A stretch of DNA of 64,000 nucleotides from Toxotes chatareus (lineage: Eukaryota; Chordata; Actinopteri; Toxotidae), in NCBI GenBank assembly GCA_016801885.1, contig CM028886.1, forward strand, positions 15,996,366 to 16,060,365. Direction: 5' to 3'. The first letter of the stretch is position 1, and each line of letters starts with the position of its first letter. A program made the position numbers and the translations under genes. The notes beneath the pieces are model-generated. The model was not told the origin of the DNA and ran no database searches. It saw only the letters and a program-made list of their open reading frames with translations. Below are positions 29,136 to 40,700 of this stretch, one piece after another.

Positions 29136-32100
29136 CAAACTCACACACAGGAGCCAGTGTGTGAGGGGGTTGCATTGTGTGCACAGCATGGAAAACTGAG
29201 GCAGAGAGGGGCTGGCAGAGCGGCTGGCAGTGCTGGCTCAATGAGAGTTGGCAGTCGACTTTAGAGAAACATTTTCAGGGTGCCAGCCGCTATGTGCAAC
29301 GCTGCACCACTGTAGCCTACAGACTGTGTTTTTCCATGTAGACCATGGTGTTGGCACGGTACACAAGATTTTGACCCAGTTCAGTTTGTATTCTGCTGCC
29401 TTGCATAAATTCAGAAAATATTAGCTTATGGAAATGCTCATAGACCAGCTGGAGGATAGCACACAGACTTCAGAGACAAGTTCTAGATTAACTGTGTTTG
29501 ACATTTTCCTACAGGGAAAGCAATACAAGATACCAGAGTGATAACCAGAAACCCACGAAAGTAGAAAACCAGACAATCCCCAACATAAAGGGTTGCCATT
29601 ATAACACAAAAAACTGAGTCACAAAACCTTTGCTTGATTTGATCATTTCATTAAATCCTGGGTAAGTCGTGGCATCCAGGGTACTGCCCTCAGGTTTGCC
29701 TCCTACTGAACAGACAAATCTTTCTCTGTTAGGAGTGGGAGCTTTTCGTCTCCATCACTTGTGGAGTATCCCAAGGTTCCATTTTAGGGCCCATTTTATT
29801 TGCTTTGTATATGCTACCTTTCTCCTTTCACTTCTATGCCAATGCCACACAAGTACACCTTCTTTGAATCCTGGGATTCCATCTTTACTACATCCTTCCT
29901 TAACTACTTCCAGGATGTGAAATACTGGATGTCTTCATGCCAGGAACCTTGGTGTCACCTTTGACTCAACACTTAAGTTTGACAAACAGATCAACTCTAT
30001 GAAAGGTTGCTATCTTTAGCAGAGGAACTCTTTACACATATTTTGATATTGCCATTCATTGTTGTTTTTAATGCCTTTTCTATTATTTGTGCCTTTACTA
30101 CTGATGTAATTTTACTTGCTGTGCTAATTTTGTGCTATTAACTAAACTGTGTACACCCCTTTGTTCAGCTCTGGTGGTTTTCAACATGCTATATAAATAA
30201 ACTTAATTAGATTTTATTTTAGTGTAGGTAGTTACACATTTGAACACCATCTCTGTGATTCACAAACAGCTTCTTCACTATAAAAGCCCAAAGAAGCTGG
30301 ATCTCACTTCAATTTATAACCCAAAGGCTGACTCACTGGCCTGGCTGCTCATCACCAAGTCATGTGGAGTGCTAGTGAGGTTGCCAGCAAATCCATCCAC
30401 ACAAGAACTGGGCAAAGAAGTTGCTGAATACAGGATCCAGCAAAGTCAATCTGTCACCTTTACAAGCACAACTACACACAGCAGGTATTATTCTGACAAA
30501 GCACATGAAATGGCAGCTCCATATTTAGTCTGCTTTTTTTGTGACTCCTCAGAGGCCTTGCTCTTTATATGAGAGGTGTTCCATAATGAAATAAGCAGTA
30601 TGTTAACAAAATTACATCAATCGAAGCAGCTGCATCCTATCAAGGTGAAAGAAGCTGAGAAATGCAGTTAATATCTGTGGGAAGAGTTTAAATCTTAAAA
30701 TAGTGCCAGTTTTGAATATGCAATCTTTCACCTAAGAAATATTGAGCAATGACAGAGGAGCCACTGCCCATCTTAGGTCAGAAATCCACCCCCACTTTTC
30801 TAATTTCTTCCTTTAATCCTTATAGAGTCCAAAAGAGGAAATGTAATATTTTGATGAAGAGAAACTCTCCAAATAAAGAGAAGCATACTAAAAAAATAAC
30901 TGTCCACTCCTTTAGGAGCAGGCTTGTTTTGGGGTTTTTTTGGGTTTTTTTTTACACAGGTACATGCGACTGTTGCCAGGAGGCAGTGAGTACCTTAACT
31001 CTACCTGGCTGGACAATGTGAACAATTCCCGCTGCTGCTTTTTAATCAGTGGTGCTGTATTTACACAAGGCCGTGGCACTGGTGACTGTGTAAGCAGGTA
31101 CTGCAGAGTTTGGAAATGTTAACTGATTGCTCTAAAACTGAAGTGATTAATACGCTCTCGCCAAGAAGGTGTGGCAAAGACAGGGGGAAAGAGGTGAGGC
31201 AACTGAGTGATTCAGTTTCTCCTTACCCAGAGAAGTCAGTGGACAGTACTCCATAGCTAAAGACGAGGGCTCTGTTCACATGGCACACTGTCAGATAGCC
31301 CATAGCTGTCACCATGGAGTACCTGTGTGTGGAGGAATGAACAAAACTTCAGAACAGAATAACAATAATACTCTTTTTCCGGGGCTGTTGAAACATCAAG
31401 AATGAGTGGATAGTTAGATAGTTTGGTTTGAGGAAATGTTACCGTTTTCTCTGCAAACTCAGACAGAAAGAAAAACATAAATGCATTTTTTACATATGTG
31501 CATGCAGATGAGCTTGACCTAGTTCAAGGATGCGATCAACTTTTTTCAAAATTAGGATGCAAAGAATGTAATACCTGATACCTTAATGTTATCAGCGTTC
31601 CACAGAAATGTATCTTAAATAATATAATGTAATAATTTGATTTTTTTTTCTCACTTGCTAATTGGAAATGAGTTAGAACTTTGGTATAATCTCATTTATT
31701 TGTAAACAGTGAAATAAATGACTTAAAAAATATACAAGTTTCAACATGAAGTTAAATTAGACCATTCATCAAGAAATGTGAGGATATGTTTATTGCATCC
31801 TGACTTGTGAGAGGAGCTGCTACTGGAGACCATAAAAACATAAGTATATGTATATGTATATATATGTATGAATATATAAAATAAAGTCATTAAATACATA
31901 CAAGTAGTGGGCCAGAGAAATGTTTTAGACCAGGATCACCACAACAAATTCTTCGAAGTCAAAACCGCAAGCATGGCAACATGGCAGAGTGATGACTCAT
32001 TTTGTAGGCATGTGCTGCAGTGTGCTGAGATTGTCTTGATTCATTCAGACTTACAGTGACAAAAAGGTGTGTAATGTGGTATGTAGGTTTAACCAGGAAC

Positions 32101-34402
32101 AATGTTTACACATTGCTTTGCTTCCACATTCTTCTACCTAACTAAACCTCATTTATGTTGCTCTATTCATAAAGAGAAAGAACCGACCATGATACACTTG
32201 AGGCAAGTTGTTTACATACAAGCCAACACACACACACACACACACACAGCAAAATATGAAGAAAACAAATATGGACAGTAATAAAGCTACACAAATACAC
32301 TATAAACATGAGAGAAAAAGACACTTCAAATACATATGCACACAGTCCATTGTCTTGATGTAACAGACTGGTTTGGGTAGTGTGTCAGGCTGCTTTTCAC
32401 CTGACTGTTTTGCACTAGTTTCTTCAACAACAGTATTTTAGTTCAGGGAAATAATAAGGTGTGTTCCATTGCTTTGAAGTCTGTGTTGGAATGTGTGACA
32501 GAATGGGAAAGTTCGAGGTGATGAGCAACTAAAAAAAACCTAACCCTAACCCTAACCCTTTTTTAAAAATTAAATGTCAAAAACTGCATTACCACAACAA
32601 ATAAATGATCAATATCATTGCTTTTATGTAGACTAAGCCATCTGCTGATTCCACCAAACACACATCTATGACGTAAATAGTTTCTGGGATGATCTTGTCT
32701 GACAAGTTTTACCTGAAGTCAACAGTAACTAGAATTACACCATGCTTGTGGAAATGAGATGGCGTCTGTCTTCCACTTGTCACCATGATGACAGACATAC
32801 TGGTCAGTCTGGTCTTGGAACAACACAACTTTTTCTGTACCAACTTTAATTACGGTACACAACAGGATTTTGTTTGTCTATGACCAATCACACAACCAGT
32901 TGGTTACAAATGGCAGAGCTACATAGCACAGATTGTTTTGCACTTTCCCTTTCAAGTTGTGGCAAACAGGACATTGATTGATTGCACAGAGCATTAAGTA
33001 ATGTATTTAATTCTACCTAATATTTGACATTAAATAGTTACGTTTACGTATCACAAATTACAACACATTTGAGAATTACATATATATTTTGTCTCCAAAA
33101 CATGGCCATATCCTGGGCTCATCGTTTGAAGTCTGAAGACAAAGACTTACTTGTGTACATTGTTGATGTCAGCACTGATGATGATAAAATAGCTTGCAAC
33201 CACCACTGTCAAGATGTGAGCTGCATACCTGTAGAACAGGACACACACTATTAGGCTTAATTATCTCTGTGATATGACACAGTGTGTGCCAGTAGAGCCT
33301 TGACATGTTTCCCCATAAACCCGTAACTCAAATGCAACCACATTTCTCCTTTGTGTGGACTCTTATTGTCTACAGCATCATTGTCCTCCTATAATTATAA
33401 GCCTGTGGCACAGCAACCTGCACACTGGACATCAGCCTTGTCTCTTTGTCAGGAGGCAGACAAATGATAGTTGAGATCTGCTCAGCGGTAAACTGCTGAC
33501 TGTCACATATTTTTGCTTGAGACATGTTGGTAATCATTGGCTCAAAGTAGAAAATATGAATGGGTGTAGCATCACTTGAATGGAGCGCTGTGCGGGACAG
33601 TGTCATGTCATACCATCCAAAGCAGAAGATGAGAAAGGCAATCCCAAGGAGAGTGGCCACGGCATGTCTGACCAGGGGATTGGCATGGCTAGGACTGAGG
33701 TAGAGACGAAACCAGAAGGCTGCAGCCAGGGCAAATAGCTGACACGCCAAAAAATTCACCTGTGTGGCAGAGACAGAGATTAGGATGGGGGTTTACAGCT
33801 GCTCAGAAATACTCAACAGACCACATGCTTTTTGTTAAAACACAAAAAACAGCTCCTAATACTCCTATAAGCACTTACTGTGACCGCATGGTATGGTCAT
33901 AAAAAGTTTTCTCCACTTGTTTTATCATCTTCAGCGGCATTATATCAATTTTAGATGGATGTATTGCTTCGCTGTGATATTTGTGAAGTAGACTATCAAA
34001 TAGTTGGCTATATATGTTAAGTAGGAGGTTGTTTAAACTTCGGCATCCATGTCTTCAATTTCTCGTGTCATTTTAGAAAGAAAAACAACTTCAAATACCT
34101 CTGATCTATAGTATTACAGTTGCGTGCAGCATTGTGGGCGTGGGTGACTGTTGAGAAACCATTGCACGTCTGTCTAACAAGTGGCACGACATTAATTAAC
34201 AGACCATTCATTCATGACACGGTGTGCTATTCAGAGGACAAACATATCCTGCTCTTTAATTCCTCCTAAATACCTCCTCGTTGGCTTGTTATTCGTGGGC
34301 AGACAGTCCTACCTGGTCAAGGGGAAAGCCCAAGTTTTCACTGACAGGCAGCAGCCACTCGGATCCAGTGGTTTTAAACGCAGTGTCCGCCCGCTCGCCC
34401 AT
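24172..34402 (-). CDS. mboat1: Membrane-bound O-acyltransferase 1 (lysophospholipid acyltransferase), complete
   Basis: Thirteen exons, in transcript order: 34402-34313, 33759-33614, 33228-33151, 31322-31227, 28538-28483, 27968-27914, 26903-26711, 26144-25952, 25827-25724, 25551-25487, 25371-25239, 24768-24617 and 24352-24172. All junctions are GT-AG and in phase, giving 513 residues plus TGA; human MBOAT1 has 495. The start ATG has A at -3 and G at +4. Exon 1 ends in GFPLDQ, matching the family N-terminus. MBOAT landmarks are the DNWN motif near residue 347 and SALWHGVYPGYYFTF with the presumed catalytic His at about 381. Multiple hydrophobic segments fit an ER multi-pass enzyme. MBOAT1 transfers acyl chains, preferentially oleoyl, to lysophosphatidylserine and lysophosphatidylethanolamine. 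MBOAT1 is chosen over MBOAT2 because of the SMYFHVHIIS tail and the e2f3-cdkal1 neighbours. Confidence 0.95.
28445..28466. repeat. (TG)n microsatellite in mboat1 intron 5
   Basis: About eleven TG units, close to the 5' end of the intron on the transcribed strand and about 20 bases from the exon edge at 28483. Confidence 0.9.
29105..29132. repeat. (TC)n microsatellite
   Basis: Fourteen uninterrupted TC units in mboat1 intron 4. Confidence 0.95.
29655..30206 (+). mobile_element. Degenerate non-LTR retrotransposon (LINE) 3' fragment
   Basis: Translation near 29760 gives GVSQGSILGPILFALYMLP, a clear match to the conserved reverse-transcriptase segment of fish L2/Rex1-type LINEs. About 29831-29860 reads FYANATQVYL where the active-site block would be FYADDTQLYL, so both catalytic Asp residues are lost. 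NLGVTFDSTLKFDKQI follows in another frame. The 3' tail ends with tatataaataaactt, typical of such elements. Frame breaks and substitutions show it is inactive. Clade assignment (L2 or Rex1) is uncertain. Confidence 0.8.
32226..32249. repeat. (CA)n microsatellite
   Basis: About eleven CA units in mboat1 intron 3. Confidence 0.9.
32539..32558. repeat. Three-unit TAACCC tract
   Basis: The tract reads CC(TAACCC)3 between an A run and a T run. It equals the vertebrate telomere repeat on its C-rich strand but is too short to be more than a micro-tract. Confidence 0.8.
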
Positions 34403-34620
34403 CCTGCGTAGTTGTTCTGTCGCGACGCCTCGGTGTTCCCGGTTGCCTTTTCCCTTCTTTTTAACTTTACTACTTACTATTTTCTGTGACTGAAATACAT
34501 TGTTAGCCCGAAAGGCTCAGTGACAAGTTAAACCAGTCCACACAGTCTGATAGACCAGGCATGGCACTCCCAGTTCGTCCCTCTTCTTCTCCTCCTCCTA
34601 CTCTGACTCAGTACCAGTAA
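34403..34620 (-). promoter_or_regulatory. mboat1: mboat1 5' UTR and probable core promoter
   Basis: Sequence directly upstream of the mboat1 ATG, with CpG-containing stretches near 34385-34450 and a pyrimidine-rich region. A perfect AP-1 word TGACTCA lies at 34604-34610. No TATA box is obvious. The start site is not determined. Confidence 0.45.
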
Positions 34621-35690
34621 AGTCCGACTGAGACAGAGAACATAAATAGCTTTTTCCAGTCATGCCTTCAAAAATAAAAGTCGGGTTGACGAACGTGCGA
34701 TATATGTTATTTTTAAAGACAAATATGAGTGCGCAATGTCTAGTACAGTTAACCTGGGTGTTTGTTTAATGTAACATTTTTTTTCCCAAATGGAAGCTAC
34801 TTCACATTACTTCCGGTGTTTTTCAGGTTTGTTTTCAAACTTGTCCAACATAGATAAACAAGGTGGGAACAGAGGCTGTTTCCCCTGCATGGACTGAAAA
34901 TGAGGCGTTTTGTTAGTGACTCTTAAAAAAATATTCATTAAAAGTGATAAAGAAAATATGGACAATTGTTTAAATAAGTTACTGAGACAGGACAAAACTA
35001 ATGTAGTGTTAATGTGATTGATACAGGCATCCTCACTGTCCTCACTGCAAAAAAATGACTTTGTGACTTTCAGTTTGTGATTTAACAATGATCATCAGAC
35101 ATCTGCTTTGTGAACGTTTAGAAAAAAAAGGCCATCTGGAAATGTGATGAGAGCTCGGTCCTGAGACCATGGCATGGCTTGCAGGGCTGAGAAACATATG
35201 GGAATAAATATGAATAATTAATTACTGTGCAGTTATTGCTGTAAGTCATAATTAATGTCAGGCTGCCTGGTAAACATAATGAGTTCTTTTTGCACTTTTA
35301 GTCCAAGGATGACATTTAGTGAGGGACCTGCGATGAGTTCAGCTTAGGACACTGATACTAGCTTTTCACAATAATAAACACATAATGTGATATTTAATGG
35401 ATCCCCATGGGAGAATATTCCTTCTTCTTTTATTCCTCAACATGGAGGTCAAAGGTTAGGATCTTTTTCAAATTGGCAGCCTGGTAGTGATGTAAAATCT
35501 TTTGTAAGGACAGTTCAGTGTCTTTCAGACTGAAAGTCTATGTTGGAGAAGAAGAAACTTCAAGCTGAGGAGTTGTCTCTACAAACTTTGTCATAATACC
35601 ACTACAATTAATCTATTTAAGGGATAAACAGTGCATACTAAGATTTTTGTCATGTTGGTTATTATAATAGCAATACACAAAGTGTTATAT
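34621..35690. other. Space between mboat1 and e2f3, nothing recognised
   Basis: AT-rich divergent intergenic sequence. No exon, RNA gene or clear repeat is seen. Confidence 0.55.
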
Positions 35691-35724
35691 GGCCTGAGAA
35701 ACCAGTACCACACGTTATGTAAGT

Positions 35725-36255
35725 AGTAGAAATATTCAAATCCCTTACTGAAGTAAAAGATGAAGTATCACAACATAAAATACATTCCTTTACAAATCCT
35801 CCATTCAAAATCTTGTGCTGATAAGAAAATGTACTTAAAGCATGAAACATATGCAGAATGGTTCTTTCCATGTGATTATATTATTACATATGTTGTATTA
35901 TTGTTATTGTAATTCATGCACTGATGTGTAAACTGCATTTTAATGTTCTGGTGGGTCAAAGTAGAGATTACTTAAACTACTTTATATACTGTTGTGTAGT
36001 TATTGTATAAACATACATCGTATTTTTGAAGATGAACACATTTTATATGGAAGATCCTAATCTACGAAGTAACAAGTAATTATGGCTGTCAAATAAGCCA
36101 TAATTACTTGGAGTTAAGAGTACAATATTTCCCTCTGAAAAATAGTTGACTAGAAGTATAATGTATAAATGGAAACATCTGAGGAAAGTATAAATACATC
36201 AGAATTGTACTTAAGTATAGTACTTGAAGGAAGTACTTAATTCCACCATTATATG
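35725..36255. mobile_element. Teleost non-autonomous repeat of the 'AAGTACTT' type
   Basis: Phrases such as aaatcccttactgaagtaaaag, cattcaaaatcttgtgctgat and a terminal gtacttgaaggaagtacttaattccacca match, from memory, an abundant fish repeat built from AAGTA/TACTT words. It has no coding capacity. Ends and class are uncertain; I could not define terminal inverted repeats. Confidence 0.5.
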
Positions 36256-37289
36256 CAAACCTTTATTGGTAAAGATACATTAACATGTAAACTTACAAAT
36301 ACCTATGCCATTGGTTTATAGAATCTGTCAGCAAATTAAGGAAAGTTTCCCACTATGTGGAGATATGTAAAGACAGTGAAACCATAAGTAAAACTATAAT
36401 TTTTGGCAAACATTGGACTTTTAGTTAGTTGTATTTTGTGATCTTCTGTTAATCAAGTCACTGCAGGCCTACTCCTACAATGTATATTTGGGTTAGATAC
36501 AACGCCCATCAGGGCTAAGCTATTCTCAATGATGAGACTATTTGTACATGTTATCAACATCATGTTGAGGCAGAGAGGTTTGCTTTCAGTCCAATAATGT
36601 AGGCAATATCTGTGGAAAATTAGAAGCACTGACCAGAAACAAAGAAGCACAAAGCAAATAGCTTTGCAAATACAAAATAAAAAATTTACTCTGTATGACA
36701 TAAGGAAGGGCTTATGGCCGAAAGAGCATGCAAAGAAAATGATGCTCTAAAACAAACATGATGCCGCACAATATCAAAATTCAAATTGAGCCACCTTTTA
36801 GGCAAAAAAGAGGAAGCTGCATTTTGTATTTTATTTTATCTTTTAATCTGTATCAAGCATTGTCACCACTTTTTACTTAACTGGTCTTACCAGCTCACAC
36901 TGATCAGACCAATCACAGCAACCTGTTGAAGGAAGTCAGTGTTTAATTCTCAACGATGATTGTCATTGCCATCTAAAGGCCCACAAAAATCAAGTCGAAA
37001 AATGAGGAACAATATTGTTTCAGTGGCTACAAAATCTTTTAGTTTCTCCTGCAGTAAACTTAAGAACCGACAAATGGCATTAATTTACCATACAAGAAGA
37101 TAAATAGTAAGTAAATCAAATAGTATCAAACTAACATAAAATGTATGACGAGTAGATCTTAAATTGCCGCGTTTTGTAAGTACATAGTCGTGTTTTCTGT
37201 TCTGTCGTACATTTACCATTTCACTGTCTCCTCAGCACAATTGGTCACTTGCGCCACTTAGCGTCCTGTCAGGGAATACGCAAGGCGTG
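36256..37289. other. Upstream flank of e2f3, nothing recognised
   Basis: AT-rich sequence leading to the CpG-containing e2f3 promoter. No supported feature. Confidence 0.5.
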
Positions 37290-37732
37290 ACCCGTGACGT
37301 CGCCTGTTTACAACTGCCAATGAACACGTGGCGCACTGAGTCGTGAGCTGTCATTGGTCAATACGGCAGTGAAGGGGGTGGGGAATCTTTTCTGAAGAAC
37401 CAATAGTGTCTGACATGCAAATTCCGTTTGAAAATTTCCCGGGAAATCTGAGTTTCGCGGGAGGGCTCTTGAGCGCGTAAACCGTATCCCTTCATTCATC
37501 AGGCCGTTTCCTGAAGCCATTTCTAGACGGGAGAAACGAGAGTTGCGCTACTTTTTAATCCGTTGCATCTGCCTAAATGCACTTTCACAAAGAAAAATAC
37601 TTTACAAAAGTCGATGAATCAGACTCTCATCTTTACTTTGGTCTGATTATTTTTGTAATTGTTGCGGCGGATTAGCAGCCATACGGGCTTGAAAGTACAG
37701 AGACAAGAAAGGGGTTACCCCGAATACGCAAG
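37290..37732 (+). promoter_or_regulatory. e2f3: e2f3 promoter and 5' UTR, CCAAT/E2F type
   Basis: Visible motifs, in order: CRE-like TGACGTCG at 37295-37302; CCAAT at 37317-37321; E-box CACGTG at 37325-37330; inverted CCAAT (ATTGG) at 37353-37357; CCAAT at 37400-37404; the 14-bp palindrome ATTTCCCGGGAAAT at 37434-37447; and the E2F consensus TTTCGCGGGA at 37453-37462. CpG density rises here and no TATA box is seen. Several CCAAT boxes upstream of E2F sites is the classic layout of G1/S-regulated promoters. In mammals the E2F3a promoter is E2F-responsive, so self-regulation is likely. Confidence 0.7.
37453..37462 (+). promoter_or_regulatory. e2f3: E2F-binding site in the e2f3 promoter
   Basis: TTTCGCGGGA fits the E2F consensus TTTSGCGS. 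It lies 271 bases before the ATG and 6 bases after a TTTCCCGGGAAA palindrome that may be a second site. Confidence 0.6.
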
Positions 37733-40700
37733 ATGAGAAGAGGGATCTCCTCGGCTCCGGACAAAGTGATTTTAGCAGGGGTTGGGGGCTCTCCTCTGGA
37801 CAATAATATCATTTTAACAGCTCTTTCGGATCGTTTAAACCCCGGACAATCCAACGCTACGTATATCCAAATAATAACCACCTCACCGCCTTGCAACGTT
37901 ACACAGACATCAAATGTGTGTTTTTCCGAGCCTCAGATAAACAACATTTATACAACTCCACAACAAGCTGCAGCAACCGGAGCAGGACAACGACCCGCTC
38001 TGGGAAGACCGCCGGTAATAATCTGCACAGCTCGTTTGAGCACATTTGGCTTGCTACAACTAGCCTCAAACACGACAAAACGTTAGCCTGCTAGGTTAGC
38101 CGAGCTTGTTGTTCGGGCAGCTAACGTTAGCTACTTAGCCAGGGCATTCCCACGACTCAACCTAGCGAGGTGGCTAACTAACTACCGCTAGCTAAGTTAT
38201 CCAAGTGGGCTGGTTAAGTGGTTTGTTGACTGCAGAGAAGCAAATGGCGAGTTTAAGTTAGTTTCGCGTTTACAGAAACGCAGTCCTGTCATCTAATAGC
38301 GTGCTATGCTAACTTCATGGTGCTTTTGAGTACGCTTTACCCTCGCAGGCAGATGGAAATATTGGTAAGAGATGAGTAACGTTAGCGGTGGCCTAGTGGC
38401 TGCTGTTTGTGTCTTAATTTGGGGGTTGGGGGATTTGTTAGGTAGCTTGGCTCTTAGTTAGCTCATTTTTTCGCTTTCTAACAAGACACGAGTTGCTAAA
38501 CTCGCAAAGACATGGGCATAGCTAAAGGCTTCCTTCAGCTTTGAAACTGCTCGGTAGATATTTCTCCCAGTCGTCTCTGAAGATGCAAGCCAACTTGGAT
38601 GAAGCTTGAAAATATGTTAGCTTTCTATGCTAGTAGCAGTATTGATTATTAGAGGACAACATTACTCGTTGTCGGTCTTGACCTTAATTTTGCACAAATG
38701 TCTTGTGTTCATCTTTTGTAAATAAAGTGTAACGTTATGGTGCCTTTCATGCCAAGTAAAGTGAAACTTGAGTTTGTTGCTTTAGTGCTGATGCACATTT
38801 CCTATATTCTCAACATGCACAAACCACACAAAATAGTTTCAGCAGCAATCAGGGTGTTGGTTTGTTCCTGGCTATTCATCTTTCATGAACTAAACCAGTC
38901 TCTGTATTTTCAGACTGAAGCCATGACCAGGCAGGGGGTGAGGGGAGCTGCTTGCTGATATAAAATGGCTGACATTTTGACTGTCAACAGAGGACATATT
39001 TTTTCTCATACTAGGGCTAGATAAAGTAAGACAGTCTTAAAGATGGGTTCATCTATGATTAAATTGATTTATATTTGCTGAGGGCAAATTGACTTCTCCC
39101 CTAGCAGGGGTTTTTAGAGGGAAATGCAGTAGAGCAGCACTCTGTCACTGGGGGGTTGCTCAAAGACACTAAAACAGGGTGGATTCTTGCCAGCATCAAA
39201 ATCTAAGGGTTGAAGAGACTATTCACTACAGCACGTAATATGGTGATGACCAGAATGCCAATTTAGGTTGGCAATAGAAAAAGGATTCAGTTTTTCACTG
39301 CAGAAACGGCACAAAATTGCTTCACAAATACTTATGTTAGGTATTTCAGCATTTGCAGTGAAAAGGATTCCGGATGCTTAACACATAACTCAAATCAACT
39401 TAAAGGTAGTGTTAAATACTATAGGCAGTCATTTTTAAATGTGTACTGCTGCTGAAATCAGGTGGTGAACATACTTGACCGTTGTCAAGTTAAACATGCA
39501 GAAATTTTTTTTTTTTTTTTAATGGTTTCTCAAAAATTGATTGTGACAGGTTAAACACTGGAGACCAGTAGCTTTGAAGTGAAGATGAACATAGACATTG
39601 GACATCAAACACACCATAAGCTCACAAATGGCTGTTGAGCTTGCTTTGGCTGTGATAACATTATTATTTGGATTTGATTAATCGGTAAATGGGGTGCGGA
39701 AAATAACTTGACATTCTTACACAATAGGTTGGGATTTCCTTTAAGCAATATTTGAAGAGCCTTGGTACAACAGGAAAATGACTTGATCCTTCCCTTTAGT
39801 CATGGGGTCATGTGGTCTGGGTATACTCTTAATATACTTGTATTGTTGTTCTTTGCCACTACTCTGCAGCTCTGTGATCAGACCCATAGAGGTGACTCAG
39901 AATGAAGCGGTGTGGTTTGCCTTGGTCACACAGCTCAGAAAAGAAGAAATTCAGCAACTGGTTTTGTGACACATCATTAGACGCAAGGCAAAGTGTATTA
40001 ACCTGACACAGTTTCTCCATGATATGTTGGCATTTTGATCAAAAACATCCTGCAGCTTGGCAGATTTTTTGGCGGTGTCCTCACTGCCCCACCTCAGAAA
40101 AAAAAACAATGTGTAAAATACGCTGTGGGTGTCAGACCTTAAGTGGAAAAGGCTGCAACGGACAACGTTCACCTCAGTTTGGTGATCAAAGTGTGTTTTC
40201 TTTATCAAACAGCTGATAAATGTTTTCTTCATTGCTTGTGAAGTGGCTTCAGAGACGTCTGGTACCTGCCAGACAACCAAAACACAGATATCTGCTTTTA
40301 ACAGTATCTTTTTGTCCTTCTAGGCAAAAAGGCGACTGGCGCTCGATGATTCAGACCATCAGTATCAGTCAGAACCAACCAGAACTCCGAGAGGCAGAGG
40401 GGCCGCAGTGACCAATGGGGCACGGCTAAAGACACCCAGAAGTAAGAAGCAGAAGGCTAAGGAGCCTTTTGACATCCATTCAGTACATTCAATCCAGAAT
40501 TTTACAGCACAGTGATTCAGCTTCCTGTGTTAGAAATGGACCACACTGAGTTTCAAACACAGGAACAGTCTAGATGTGGCTTCTTTCTATATATTCACTG
40601 AGCTGAACACATTGTTAATGCTGTAGACATGATCATCAGAGGTTAAATAACCACATGATCACTCTAAGTGAAAGAGAGTTTAATACAGTCCTTTACCGGG

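Larger units (their letters stand above)
28539..31226 (-). other. mboat1: mboat1 intron 4
   Basis: Intron between the exons at 31322-31227 and 28538-28483. It holds a (TC)n tract at 29105-29132 and a degenerate LINE in the opposite orientation to mboat1 at about 29655-30206. A T/G-rich tract lies near 30929-30955. No other gene is seen. Confidence 0.75.
31323..33150 (-). other. mboat1: mboat1 intron 3
   Basis: Intron between the exons at 33228-33151 and 31322-31227. It contains a (CA)n tract at 32226-32249 and a very short telomere-like tract at 32539-32558. Nothing else is recognised. Confidence 0.75.

Noticed and set aside
32539..32558. Interstitial telomere repeat as evidence of chromosome fusion
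   Set aside because: Only three TAACCC units are present, between an A run and a T run. This length arises easily by slippage and says nothing about fusion.
33370..33613. Extension of the minus-strand frame past mboat1 exon 2 (YDMTLSRTALHSSD and onward)
   Set aside because: The frame continues into the intron after the donor at 33613. Family alignment resumes only at the exon starting at 33228, so this is read-through.
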